A stretch of 64,000 bases of DNA from an uncultured Methylomonas sp. GTDB lineage: Bacteria > Pseudomonadota > Gammaproteobacteria > Methylococcales > Methylomonadaceae. The stretch is from positions 124,001 to 188,000 of the forward strand of contig CAKZJE010000033.1 in NCBI GenBank assembly GCA_936941155.1, given 5' to 3'. Below the pieces are notes generated by a model. It saw only the letters and a program-made list of their open reading frames with translations, had not been told where the DNA came from and did no database searches. How positions within the stretch are numbered: position 1 is the first letter of the stretch; each line of letters opens with the position of its first letter. The position numbers were made by a program, and so were the translations under genes. Below are positions 1-10,142 of the stretch, in pieces.

Positions 1-469
1 TATAACATCGAAGACACTAAGAAGCCTTCGTTGACTTCATGACCGCGAACCGTTGCAAATAAAACTTCCCATACACCGCCCACTGCTAAGGTAACGATAT
101 AAATTGGAAAGAAAAATAATGCACCGTGCATCATGCACGACAATGGATTTGATGGGCTGTAGCCAAACAACATCATGGGGATGCTGCGCCAGCTATCTGC
201 TTTGACTAATCCCATCGTTTGCATCGCTAAATTGGCTTGATAACCTGAGTTATACATTGCCATCAAGATACAAAAGAACGTGGCGATTACCACAAAAGTC
301 ATGGTGCGTTTTAGGTCGTTGCCATCACGCACATGCGTTGTACCGCTTGTTACAGTGGCGGGGGTATAGATGAAAGTATCTACCATCTCATAAAGGCCGT
401 AATACTTTTCTAACTTTCCACCTTTTGTAAAATGCGGCTCTATGCTATCTAAAAAATCTCTAGCCGACA

Positions 470-470
<1 letters not shown>
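1..470 (-). CDS. nqrB: Na+-translocating NADH:quinone reductase subunit B (N-terminal part)
   Basis: This is the N-terminal part of the membrane subunit that carries a covalent FMN and helps form the Na+ channel of the NQR complex. The reading frame starts at the ATG complementary to 468-470 (MSARDFLDSIEPHF) and runs off the left edge. The visible part has the cytoplasmic N-terminal arm and then the first membrane segments, including TMTFVVIATFFCILMAMYNS. It follows nqrA directly: the nqrA stop and nqrB start share one base (TAATG), so the two are translationally coupled. The FMN-bearing threonine motif lies outside the window. Identification rests on the arm sequence and on the neighbour. 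Confidence 0.93.
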
Positions 471-2273
<1,803 letters not shown>

Positions 2274-3170
2274 ATGATTATTAATGGTGTCGTCATCGAC
2301 AAAACCTTCGCCGAAGCTTTCCCCATGAAAGCCACTCGCGCGATTATTACCGCCCAAAATGAAAAATGGGCAATGATTTCTGCCCAAGCCATGACAGGAT
2401 TTGCAACTTCGGTGATTGCCTGCGGCTGTGAGGCCGGTATTGAACGAACCTTAACTCCCGAAGAAACCCCAGACGGTCGCCCCGGTGTTGCCATTTTGAT
2501 TTTCGCAATGGGCGGCAAAGGTTTAGCAAAACAACTGGAAACTCGCGCTGGACAATGCGTTTTAACCTCACCAACGTCTGCTTTATTTGCCGGAATTGAC
2601 AGCGATATTGCTATTCCCTTAGGAAAAAATTTACGTTATTTCGGTGACGGTTTTCAAATTTCAAAATTAATTGGCGGCAAACGTTATTGGCGCGTGCCGG
2701 TGATGGATGGCGAGTTTTTGACTGAAGCGACCACCGGACAAGTCAATGCAGTCGGTGGTGGTAACTTTTTAGTTTTGGCGCAATCGCAACCGCAAGCCTT
2801 AGCAGCGTGTGAAGCGGCAATTGAAGAAATGCGCAAAATTCCGAATGTGATTATGCCGTTTCCGGGTGGCGTGGTGCGTTCTGGTTCTAAAGTGGGCTCT
2901 AAATATAAATCATTAGGCGCGTCCACGAATGATGCGTTTTGCCCCACTTTAAAAGGCATTACCAAAACCGATTTATCACCTGATATTGAATCAGTCATGG
3001 AAATCGTGATTGACGGTTTAAGCAAAGAAGATATTGATAAAGCGATGCGTGTGGGAATGCAAGCGGTCTGCGCATTAGGTGCAGATGCAGGCATTAAGCG
3101 GATTAGCGCGGGAAATTATGGCGGGAAATTAGGGCCGTTTCACTTTCACTTACAGGAGATTTTGGCATGA
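2274..3170 (+). CDS. fhcD: Formylmethanofuran-tetrahydromethanopterin formyltransferase
   Basis: This enzyme transfers the formyl group between N5-formyl-H4MPT and methanofuran (analogue) in the C1-oxidation pathway of methylotrophic bacteria. In bacteria it works as part of the Fhc formyltransferase/hydrolase complex in the cytoplasm. The protein has 298 residues, the family length. Recognisable family blocks include the start MIINGVVIDKTFAEAFPMKA, the FATSVIACGCEAGIE block, ETPDGRPGV, and FPGGVVRSGSKVGSKYKSLG. It overlaps fhcC by four bases (ATGA), so the pair is co-translated. fhcA and fhcB, which usually accompany it, are absent from the window. The ribosome binding site is weak. Confidence 0.95.
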   Translation: MIINGVVIDKTFAEAFPMKATRAIITAQNEKWAMISAQAMTGFATSVIACGCEAGIERTLTPEETPDGRPGVAILIFAMGGKGLAKQLETRAGQCVLTSPTSALFAGIDSDIAIPLGKNLRYFGDGFQISKLIGGKRYWRVPVMDGEFLTEATTGQVNAVGGGNFLVLAQSQPQALAACEAAIEEMRKIPNVIMPFPGGVVRSGSKVGSKYKSLGASTNDAFCPTLKGITKTDLSPDIESVMEIVIDGLSKEDIDKAMRVGMQAVCALGADAGIKRISAGNYGGKLGPFHFHLQEILA

Positions 3171-3979
3171 GCGCGTTGACATTAACTTTAAAATCACACC
3201 CTGCGCAGCGCGTGGATATGTCGCCCTTGACTTGCAATAAGCTGAAAGATTTAACACTGGCTGAAATTGCCGCAATTACCTTGCAAAATGGCAAAGCCAA
3301 AATCCGCGTTGATGAATTATTCGCTATTTCGGGTGAAGATACGCAAAACTTGCTGATTAAAAATAGTTTTGAAAAATTAGATTTTATCGGCAAAGAATTA
3401 GACGGCGGCACTATGACAGTGGAAGGCGATGTCGGTGCGTATTGCGCAATTGGCATGAAAACTGGCGCAATCACGGTGAATGGCAATGCTGGCATTTTCG
3501 CGGCTTGCGAAATGAAAAAAGGCTTCTTGACGATTAATGGCAACGCAGGCGATTTTTTAGGCGGCGCATTACCCGGCAACAAAATGGGCATGAAAGGCGG
3601 CACGGTTTTAGTGAAAGGCAATGCCGGAGAACGAGTCGGCGACCATTTGCGGCGCGGCGTGATTTTAATTGAAGGCAATGCAGGTGATTATTGTGGCTCA
3701 CGGATGACCGCCGGCACCATTGCGGTGATGGGACAAGTTGGGAATCACTTAGGATACGCCATGCGACGCGGCACGTTGTTGTTATGGAATCAACCTAAGA
3801 TTCCTGCGACCTTTAATGATTGCGGCACGCATACCTTGGCGTTTTTGCCGTTGTTATTTGCGTCGTTTAAATCCTTAAATTCCAAATTTGCAGACAGCGC
3901 GGCAGCGTTCAATCGCGTACAACGTTTCGGCGGTGATATGGCAGAAATGGGACGCGGTGAAGTATTGATTAAAATTTAA
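3167..3979 (+). CDS. fhcC: Formylmethanofuran dehydrogenase subunit C-type protein (formyltransferase/hydrolase complex)
   Basis: FhcC is the beta-helical scaffold subunit of the bacterial formyltransferase/hydrolase complex, which releases formate from formyl-methanofuran analogue. The protein has 270 residues. It shows the repetitive right-handed beta-helix pattern of FwdC/GltS C-terminal-like domains, with successive GNAG repeats (TVNGNAGIFAACEMKKG, TINGNAGDFLGG, VKGNAGERVGDHLRRG, IEGNAGDYCGSRMTAG). It overlaps the 3' end of fhcD by four bases. The catalytic FhcA and FhcB partners must be encoded elsewhere if the complex is functional. Confidence 0.93.
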   Translation: MSALTLTLKSHPAQRVDMSPLTCNKLKDLTLAEIAAITLQNGKAKIRVDELFAISGEDTQNLLIKNSFEKLDFIGKELDGGTMTVEGDVGAYCAIGMKTGAITVNGNAGIFAACEMKKGFLTINGNAGDFLGGALPGNKMGMKGGTVLVKGNAGERVGDHLRRGVILIEGNAGDYCGSRMTAGTIAVMGQVGNHLGYAMRRGTLLLWNQPKIPATFNDCGTHTLAFLPLLFASFKSLNSKFADSAAAFNRVQRFGGDMAEMGRGEVLIKI

Positions 3980-3989
3980 GTTTAAAACT

Positions 3990-4020
3990 CCTCCGTGTTT
4001 TTTGAAAAAAAGCATGGAGG
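3990..4020 (+). terminator. Hairpin after fhcC
   Basis: An inverted repeat CCTCCGTG ... CATGGAGG encloses a T6/A7 self-complementary loop region, making one long stem after the fhcC stop. There is no following T tract, so it may act as an mRNA 3' stabiliser or a weak terminator. Confidence 0.4.
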
Positions 4021-4063
4021 AAAGATTATCTGTCTGTATCTTAAATCTTAACTAGAGAATATT

Positions 4064-5794
4064 TTGTTCAAAGCCCCAGAACAACAACTAACTCGTTGGT
4101 TGCCCATCCTTGCTTTATTGCGTAATTATCAACGCCAATGGCTGCTTTCAGACATTATTGCAGGATTCGCTTTGACTGCCATTTTAGTTCCCGCCGGTAT
4201 GGGCTACGCCGCCGCGTCTGGTTTACCCGTCATCTATGGCTTATATGCCTCCATCAGCGCACTACTGGCTTATGCCATATTTGGCTCTAGCCGCATTTTA
4301 ATCTTAGGCCCCGATTCAGGTTTAATCGCCTTAATTGCCGTGACCGTTTTACCTTTAGCCGCCGGCAACACAGAAAAAGCGGTGATTTTAGCCGGAATGT
4401 TGGCGATTTTATCCGGTATTTTGTGCATTCTGGTTGGATTGTGTAAGTTTGCATTTATTACCGATTTATTATCCAAACCGATTCGCTCTGGTTATTTGAA
4501 CGGAATTGCCATCACCGTTTTAATTGGACAATTGCCAAAAGTATTTGGCTTTTCCATCAAAGCCAATACGCTAGGCGGAGAAATTAATCAATTATTTCAA
4601 GGAATTGTAACAGGGCGCATGAACATGGTTGCTTGTGCGATTGGCGTTGCCTGTTTAATCATTATTTTCGGTTTTAAACGATTTTTACCAACTGCACCAG
4701 GCGTATTAATTGCGGTGATTACCGCCACAATCGTGGTGGGTGGTTTTGATGTGGCAACAACTTTTCATATCGCTGTAGTTGGCTCACTGCCACAAGGTTT
4801 ACCGCAATTTAAAATTCCAATCTTGTCGTGGGCAGAAATCGAAGCGTTATTTGTCGGCTCGATAGCCATCGCGTTAGTCTCTTTTGCGGATATGAGCGTT
4901 TTGTCGCGCACCTTTGCTTTGCGTGGCGGCTATCACGTTGACGGCAATCGCGAACTGATTGCTTTAGGGCTGACCAATATTATCTCGGGCTTATTTCAAG
5001 GATTTTGTGTCACCAGCAGTGCATCCCGCACACCTGTTGCAGAATCTGCGGGGGCAAAAACCCAAGTCACAGCAATTGTTGGCGCATTATGCGTGAGTTT
5101 ATTATTAATTTTCACTCCCAACTTATTAAAAAATGTTCCACAAGCCGCATTAGGTGCAATCGTGATTTCAGCCTGTATTAGTTTGCTTGATTTACGCGGT
5201 TTATTGCGGCTGTATTATTTGCGCCGCAGTGAATTTGCGTTGTCGCTCGTGTGCTTATTAGCAGTCGCGCTGTTTGGAGTCATTCAAGGGATTTTTTTAG
5301 CGGTTGTGTTAGCCTTACTCATTTTCATTTGGCGGGCGTGGCATCCTTATACAGCAGTGCTAGGACGTGTAGACGGCATGAAAGGTTATCACGACATTAC
5401 TCGCCATCCTGAAGCGCGATTAATTCCGGGATTAGTGATTTTTCGCTGGGACGCACCGTTATTTTTTGCAAATGCAGAAATTTTTCACGAACACATTTTT
5501 CGTGCCGTTGCCAATGCTCCTCTCCCACCTAAACGAGTGTTAGTCGCCGCAGAACCTGTGACAGATGTAGATATTACGGCTGCTGACACCTTAACTGAGT
5601 TGATTAGGATGCTGGAGCGCGAAAATATAGAACTATGTTTTGCAGAAATGAAAGGGCCTGTCAAAGATCAACTCAAATTGTATGGATTATTTAGCAAACT
5701 AGGCGACAACAGCTTTTTTCCTACCATTGGCGAAGCAGTGGATGATTATTTATTTGTTCATCAAGTCTATTGGCGCGATTGGGATGAGCAATAA
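4064..5794 (+). CDS. SulP family inorganic anion transporter with STAS domain
   Basis: This is a SLC26/SulP secondary transporter; family substrates are sulfate, bicarbonate or related anions. The 576-residue protein has the SulP N-terminal signature (GYAAASGLPVIYGLYASISA), many hydrophobic membrane segments to about residue 430, and a cytoplasmic STAS domain in the last 140 residues (FRWDAPLFFANAEIFHEHIF, then VAAEPVTDVDITAADTL). The frame opens with a TTG codon at 4064 and no ATG lies near it. The pbpC start overlaps its last 11 bases. The substrate cannot be decided from sequence; bicarbonate or sulfate are both plausible. Confidence 0.88.
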   Translation: MFKAPEQQLTRWLPILALLRNYQRQWLLSDIIAGFALTAILVPAGMGYAAASGLPVIYGLYASISALLAYAIFGSSRILILGPDSGLIALIAVTVLPLAAGNTEKAVILAGMLAILSGILCILVGLCKFAFITDLLSKPIRSGYLNGIAITVLIGQLPKVFGFSIKANTLGGEINQLFQGIVTGRMNMVACAIGVACLIIIFGFKRFLPTAPGVLIAVITATIVVGGFDVATTFHIAVVGSLPQGLPQFKIPILSWAEIEALFVGSIAIALVSFADMSVLSRTFALRGGYHVDGNRELIALGLTNIISGLFQGFCVTSSASRTPVAESAGAKTQVTAIVGALCVSLLLIFTPNLLKNVPQAALGAIVISACISLLDLRGLLRLYYLRRSEFALSLVCLLAVALFGVIQGIFLAVVLALLIFIWRAWHPYTAVLGRVDGMKGYHDITRHPEARLIPGLVIFRWDAPLFFANAEIFHEHIFRAVANAPLPPKRVLVAAEPVTDVDITAADTLTELIRMLERENIELCFAEMKGPVKDQLKLYGLFSKLGDNSFFPTIGEAVDDYLFVHQVYWRDWDEQ

Positions 5795-8108
5795 AATCAA
5801 AAAACTTCGCTATCTCGCGCTGGCAATCGCGACATTTTTTTTGAGTCTATATCTGCTTGATAAACTTTTCCCCATTAGTTTTCACAATTCACAACAACAA
5901 TACGCACAAATTATTGTGGCAGAAGACGGCACACCGTTACGCGCCTTTGCCGACCACAACGGCATTTGGCGTTATCCAATTCCGTTAGCAGAAGTTTCTC
6001 CGCTGTATTTACAAGCTTTGCTCAATTATGAAGACCGTTGGTTTTGGCGACATCCGGGGGTAAATCCAATCGCTTTAAGCCGCGCTTTGTGGCAAAACTT
6101 AACGCATAAACAGATTATTTCCGGCGGTTCAACTCTGACCATGCAAGTCGCAAGGCTAATTATTCCGCAATCAAAAGGCGTTTTCGGCAAACTAGCGCAA
6201 GTGTGTCGCGCTTTGCAATTGGAATGGCATTACAGCAAACCGGAAATTCTGCAATATTATTTAAATCACGCCCCATTTGGCGGCACGTTAGAAGGTGTGC
6301 AAGCCGCCAGTTATGTGTATTTAGGCAAATCAGCGCACGAACTCAGTTATGCAGAAGCGGCTTTATTAGCGGTATTGCCACAAGCTCCAAGCCGCAATCG
6401 TCCAGACTTGCATCCAGAACAAGCGAAAGCCGCGCGAGATAAAGTGATTAAGCGTTTAGCGGTGGAAAAAGTTTGGTCAAAAGCCGCCGCCGAAGATGCC
6501 ATGCAAGAAAATGTGTTTGCGCAACGCAATGTGCAACCGGTGATTGCGCCGTTATTAGCAGAACGCTTGAAATCGTATATCCGCAGTGAAACGCCGCTCA
6601 AAACCACGCTGGATTATGCCATGCAGCAAAGTTTGGAAGATTTGGTGCAAAACTATATTAAACGCTTGCCGGAGCAAACTTCCGCAGCGGTTTTAGTGGT
6701 TGAAAATAAAGGATTAGCCGTCAAAGCGTATATCGGTTCAGCCGATTTTTCGGATAACAACCGCTTTGCATATATCGATATGATTACTGCAACGCGCTCC
6801 CCCGGCTCAACTTTAAAACCTTTTTTATACGGATTAGCCTTGGATGAAGGGCTGATTCATTCCGAATCGTTATTAATCGACGCGCCAACGCTATTTGATG
6901 GTTATCGTCCGCATAATTTTGATCGAGGTTTTACGGGCGCGGTGAGTGCCAGTAATGCGCTAAAAAGTTCATTGAACGTGCCTGCAATTCAAGTTTTATA
7001 TCATTTGGGTGCGGAAAAATTTGTGAATCGTTTGAAAAACGCCGGCTTATTAGTGCAATTTAATCAAGGCGCGAAACCGAATTTATCGGTGATTTTGGGC
7101 GGTGTGGGCACTAATTTAGAAACGTTAGTCGGCACTTATTCGGCTCTAGCCAATCACGGATTAGCGGGAAAAGTGCGTTTTTTCAAAGACAGCCCAAAAC
7201 AAGAACGTTATTTATTTTCCCCCGGTGCAGCGTGGATTATTAAAGATATTTTGAGTCGCTCGAATAATCAAACGCAAGGATTGGCATGGAAAACCGGCAC
7301 CAGTTATGGTTATCGCGATTTTTGGAGTATTGGAGTAACGAATAATTACACAATTGGCGTATGGATTGGTCGCCCCGATGGAACACCGACTCCCGGACAT
7401 TATGGCGCGATTACCGCATCCCCCCTGCTATTTGAAATTGCTCAACGCCTTACTCATCAATATCAACATAAAATCGGTCAAGCAAAACAACCTGCCAGCG
7501 TGGTTGAGCAGCCGATTTGCTGGCCGTTGGGCGGATTGGTTGCAGAAACGCCGCCTTCTTTATGCCATGAAAAAAGAAAAGCGTGGATTTTAAATAAAAC
7601 CGTGCCGAAAACTTTGGCAGCGGGTGATGTGAATGTTTGGGAAGAAAATCCTGCAACTTTGATGATTAATCAGGAAACCGGACGTTTGATTGATGCTTCG
7701 TGCAGTGCAAAAAAAATTGCTTATAAAACCATTGCTTTATGGCCATTAGCGGTAGAACCTTGGATTCCTAGCAATCAACATCGGCAACTACAAATTGGCG
7801 ATTATGATAGCAGCTGTGCGCATCCGCCGCAGTTTCAACAAGGTGTGTTAAAAATTGAAAGTCTTACCGACCATGCGTCTGTGCGTTCTGCGGGGGCGGC
7901 TAAGAATTTGCCAGCGGTGTCGCTGCAAACCAGCGGCGCACAAGGCATGGTGTATTGGTTTATTAATGGCAAGTTGCTTTATCATTTAAGTCCAGAGCAA
8001 CCGTTGAAACATCAATTTACTGAGGTTGGGCATCATCAAATCGCGGTTTCTGATGATGCTGGAAAAACTGCGAGTATTGAAGTCGATGTGTTTTCGTCTG
8101 CGATGTGA
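5784..8108 (+). CDS. pbpC: Penicillin-binding protein 1C (bifunctional glycosyltransferase/transpeptidase)
   Basis: This is a class A penicillin-binding protein of the PBP1C type, anchored by one N-terminal membrane segment (residues about 10-28) and acting on peptidoglycan in the periplasm. The GT51 glycosyltransferase region shows NYEDRWFWRHPGVNPIA and GGSTLTMQVARL. The transpeptidase region shows SPGSTLKPFLYGLA (catalytic SxxK), SSLNVPA and KTGTSYG. The C-terminal BiPBP_C domain typical of PBP1C follows. The start was placed at ATG 5784 (MSNKIKKLRYLAL), giving 774 residues; it overlaps the preceding transporter gene by 11 bases. The usual yfhM (alpha-2-macroglobulin) partner is not adjacent. 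Confidence 0.93.
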   Translation: MSNKIKKLRYLALAIATFFLSLYLLDKLFPISFHNSQQQYAQIIVAEDGTPLRAFADHNGIWRYPIPLAEVSPLYLQALLNYEDRWFWRHPGVNPIALSRALWQNLTHKQIISGGSTLTMQVARLIIPQSKGVFGKLAQVCRALQLEWHYSKPEILQYYLNHAPFGGTLEGVQAASYVYLGKSAHELSYAEAALLAVLPQAPSRNRPDLHPEQAKAARDKVIKRLAVEKVWSKAAAEDAMQENVFAQRNVQPVIAPLLAERLKSYIRSETPLKTTLDYAMQQSLEDLVQNYIKRLPEQTSAAVLVVENKGLAVKAYIGSADFSDNNRFAYIDMITATRSPGSTLKPFLYGLALDEGLIHSESLLIDAPTLFDGYRPHNFDRGFTGAVSASNALKSSLNVPAIQVLYHLGAEKFVNRLKNAGLLVQFNQGAKPNLSVILGGVGTNLETLVGTYSALANHGLAGKVRFFKDSPKQERYLFSPGAAWIIKDILSRSNNQTQGLAWKTGTSYGYRDFWSIGVTNNYTIGVWIGRPDGTPTPGHYGAITASPLLFEIAQRLTHQYQHKIGQAKQPASVVEQPICWPLGGLVAETPPSLCHEKRKAWILNKTVPKTLAAGDVNVWEENPATLMINQETGRLIDASCSAKKIAYKTIALWPLAVEPWIPSNQHRQLQIGDYDSSCAHPPQFQQGVLKIESLTDHASVRSAGAAKNLPAVSLQTSGAQGMVYWFINGKLLYHLSPEQPLKHQFTEVGHHQIAVSDDAGKTASIEVDVFSSAM

Positions 8109-8133
8109 GTGAAGTGTAAATTTTTTAGCGTCT

Positions 8134-8170
8134 GAAATTTTTAAGACGACTGGTCGTCTTGAAAAATTTC
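8134..8170. repeat. GACGAC palindrome copy 2 (full)
   Basis: This is a complete copy of AAGACGACTGGTCGTCTT, an 8-base arm pair around TG, extended outward by GAAATTTTT and GAAAAATTTC. It lies between the convergent pbpC and lpd genes, where the stem could also serve as a bidirectional transcription stop. Confidence 0.9.
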
Positions 8171-8234
8171 TTAGTAACTTATCTGATTATCTGAAAAATA
8201 ATCTGAATTGTTTGTAGGCGATATTTAATTGATC

Positions 8235-8255
8235 AGGGCGAATGAATTCGCCCCT
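8235..8255. repeat. Short palindrome GGGCGAATGAATTCGCCC
   Basis: This is a near-perfect 18-20 base palindrome in the pbpC-lpd gap, followed by CCTACATC. It resembles the GGGCGAATT...AATTCGCCC dispersed hairpins and is likely a member of a separate small repeat family. Confidence 0.6.
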
Positions 8256-8303
8256 ACATCATCAGACTTATTTTCTATATCAAAGCGTTATATCTTAAAA
8301 ACA

Positions 8304-8329
8304 GGAGTACAAAACATGTTTTGTACTCC
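8304..8329. repeat. Perfect 26-base palindrome in pbpC-lpd gap
   Basis: The sequence GGAGTACAAAACA is followed by its exact reverse complement, ending 27 bases before the lpd stop. A related, looser hairpin (TTGGAATTCAAAAC / GTTTTGCATTCCAA) lies upstream of lpd at about 9903-9932. It could terminate lpd transcription. Confidence 0.75.
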
Positions 8330-8356
8330 GTTTATTTCTGCTTGAATTGAAAAGAG

Positions 8357-9805
8357 TTAACCAATAGGCGGAATGCGCAAGGAACGTTTATCTAACGCTA
8401 ACGCCGCTTCATGCAAGGCTTCAGAAATAGAAGGATGTGCATGAATTGTTCGCGCCAAATCTTCACTGCTGGCAGAAAACTCCATTGCCACCACCGCTTC
8501 CGCAATTAACTCTGAAGCCAAAGAACCCATAATATGCACACCTAAAATGGCATCGGTATCGGCATGGCTAATAATTTTTACAAAACCATCGGTTTTTCCA
8601 GCCGTTTGCGCTCTGCCACAAGCATTAAAATGAAACACACCGACTTTATAACGCACGCCAATGGTTTTTAACACTTGCTCGGTTTGTCCAACCCACGCAA
8701 TCTCAGGCTCGGTGTAAATCACACTAGGGATGCCATCATAATGAATCGCGGTATGTTGATTGGCAATATATTCAGCGACAAAAGTTCCTTCTTCTAAACC
8801 TTTATGTGCCAACATCGGCGCAAGCGAGGTTAAATCGCCAATGGCATACACGCCCGGCAAATTCGTACAACAATTTTCATCCACATGCACAAAACCATTT
8901 TCGTCGAGCAATAAACCCGCTTCTGGAGCAGCAATTTTTTGACTATTTGGTCTGCGCCCGACTGCCACAATCAATTTATCCAGCTCCAATTGATGAATAC
9001 CTTTGCTGTCTTGATATTCAACTAATACGGTTTGTCCGATTTTTTTTGTTGCCGTGACCCGTGCACCCAAACGCAAATCTAAGCCTTGCTCGGTATAAAT
9101 GTGATACGCTTCTTGGGAAATTTGCCAATCGGTAGTGGTTAAAAAATGCTCTTGCGCATCAAGCAACACAACTTCTGAACCTAGTCTGTTCCAAATGCTT
9201 GCCAGCTCTAAACCAATAATACCTGCGCCAATAATGCCCAATCTTTTCGGTAGTTCTTCAATATTCAGCGTTGTGGTTGAATCAATAATCAACGAGTTAT
9301 CAATCGGAGCGCAGCGCAATTCCATCGGCACAGAGCCGGTTGCTAAAATAACATGTTCGGCAGTTAAAATAGTTTTATCTGCTTGATTTTCAGAGCTAAT
9401 TTCAACGCGATTATCCGCTAATAAACGACCGCGCCCATGCACACAATCCACTTTGTAATGTTCAAAACATTGTTTAATTTGTTCGCTTAAATTCAAAATA
9501 ATTTGATTTTTGCGCGATAGCATTTGTTTTAAATCAATCGAAATGTTTTCTGCATGAATGCCGTGTTGTGCTAAATCATGTTGCAGTGCATGGTAAATTT
9601 TTGCAGATTCCAACAGCGACATAGCCGCAATGCAGCCTGCATTCACATAAGTGCCGCCTAAACTGGCTTGTCCCTCTACATTTGACCATTTATCAACACA
9701 AGCCACTTTAAAACCCAATTGTGCAGAACGCATTGCGGCAACATATCCGGCAGGGCCTGCACCAATTACAATCACATCATATTGTTTCTTTGCATCTGAC
9801 ATCAC
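8357..9805 (-). CDS. lpd: Dihydrolipoyl dehydrogenase homologue (E3) lacking the first redox cysteine
   Basis: This protein has the fold and motifs of the flavoprotein E3 that reoxidises dihydrolipoamide of the 2-oxoglutarate dehydrogenase complex. It is 482 residues long. It has the FAD motif VIVIGAGPAGY (11-21), the NAD motif GIIGAGIIGLE, the second FAD motif AIGDLTSLAPMLAHKG, and the catalytic pair HAHPSISEA (His457, Glu462). The active-site loop, normally GGTCLNVGCIPSK, reads GGTYVNAGCIAAM. Tyr53 (TAT codon at 9647-9649) replaces the interchange cysteine, only Cys58 remains, and the conserved PSK is also lost. It lies downstream of sucB on the same strand. It is either inactive for lipoamide, has changed chemistry, or another E3 serves the complex. 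Confidence 0.85.
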   Translation of the reverse strand: MMSDAKKQYDVIVIGAGPAGYVAAMRSAQLGFKVACVDKWSNVEGQASLGGTYVNAGCIAAMSLLESAKIYHALQHDLAQHGIHAENISIDLKQMLSRKNQIILNLSEQIKQCFEHYKVDCVHGRGRLLADNRVEISSENQADKTILTAEHVILATGSVPMELRCAPIDNSLIIDSTTTLNIEELPKRLGIIGAGIIGLELASIWNRLGSEVVLLDAQEHFLTTTDWQISQEAYHIYTEQGLDLRLGARVTATKKIGQTVLVEYQDSKGIHQLELDKLIVAVGRRPNSQKIAAPEAGLLLDENGFVHVDENCCTNLPGVYAIGDLTSLAPMLAHKGLEEGTFVAEYIANQHTAIHYDGIPSVIYTEPEIAWVGQTEQVLKTIGVRYKVGVFHFNACGRAQTAGKTDGFVKIISHADTDAILGVHIMGSLASELIAEAVVAMEFSASSEDLARTIHAHPSISEALHEAALALDKRSLRIPPIG

Positions 9806-10142
9806 AACACCTTTAGAAGTTAAATAATTGGGGTAAAAAATAAGACTAGCAGCCTTTTAAGCAATACATTAGACGCTATTGTTGGTTATTTTAGTCTGAA
9901 AGTTGGAATTCAAAACAGGTTTTGCATTCCAAAAGACTTATGCAAAAACAATTTTTTAATAAAAAAACTGATTTTAAGATAAAAACATACAGATTCATAA
10001 AAAAGTTGTTAGGTATTCAAGCTTACTACAACTTCCAGTTCTCAACGAACTGGAAGCTGTGTTTTACCGTAAAACTTATTTTTAATCAATTAGATAGTTA
10101 TGCGATTAAAAGCTATCTTGCAAGTTGAGCATTAAGTTTTGG
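9806..10142. other. Intergenic region between sucB and lpd with hairpins
   Basis: This gap of 337 bases between two genes of one apparent operon holds a hairpin at about 9903-9932 (TTGGAATTCAAAAC / GTTTTGCATTCCAA) and a palindrome at 10032-10056 (CTTCCAGTTC / GAACTGGAAG). The 68-codon plus-strand frame through it has no recognisable character. It is long enough for an independent lpd promoter, but none is convincing. Confidence 0.5.
10032..10056. repeat. Palindrome CTTCCAGTTC...GAACTGGAAG
   Basis: Arms of 10 bases around a 5-base loop form a strong stem between sucB and lpd, 87 bases beyond the sucB stop. It belongs to the general class of short dispersed palindromes in this window and may attenuate transcription into lpd. 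Confidence 0.65.

Noticed and set aside
3103-3678. 191-codon minus-strand frame opposite fhcC
   Set aside because: The proline- and serine-rich repeats simply reflect the complementary strand of the FhcC glycine-repeat region.
9922-10128. 68-codon plus-strand frame between sucB and lpd
   Set aside because: It runs through two hairpins, has a low-complexity Lys/Phe/Ile-rich product, and shows no ribosome binding site or family character.
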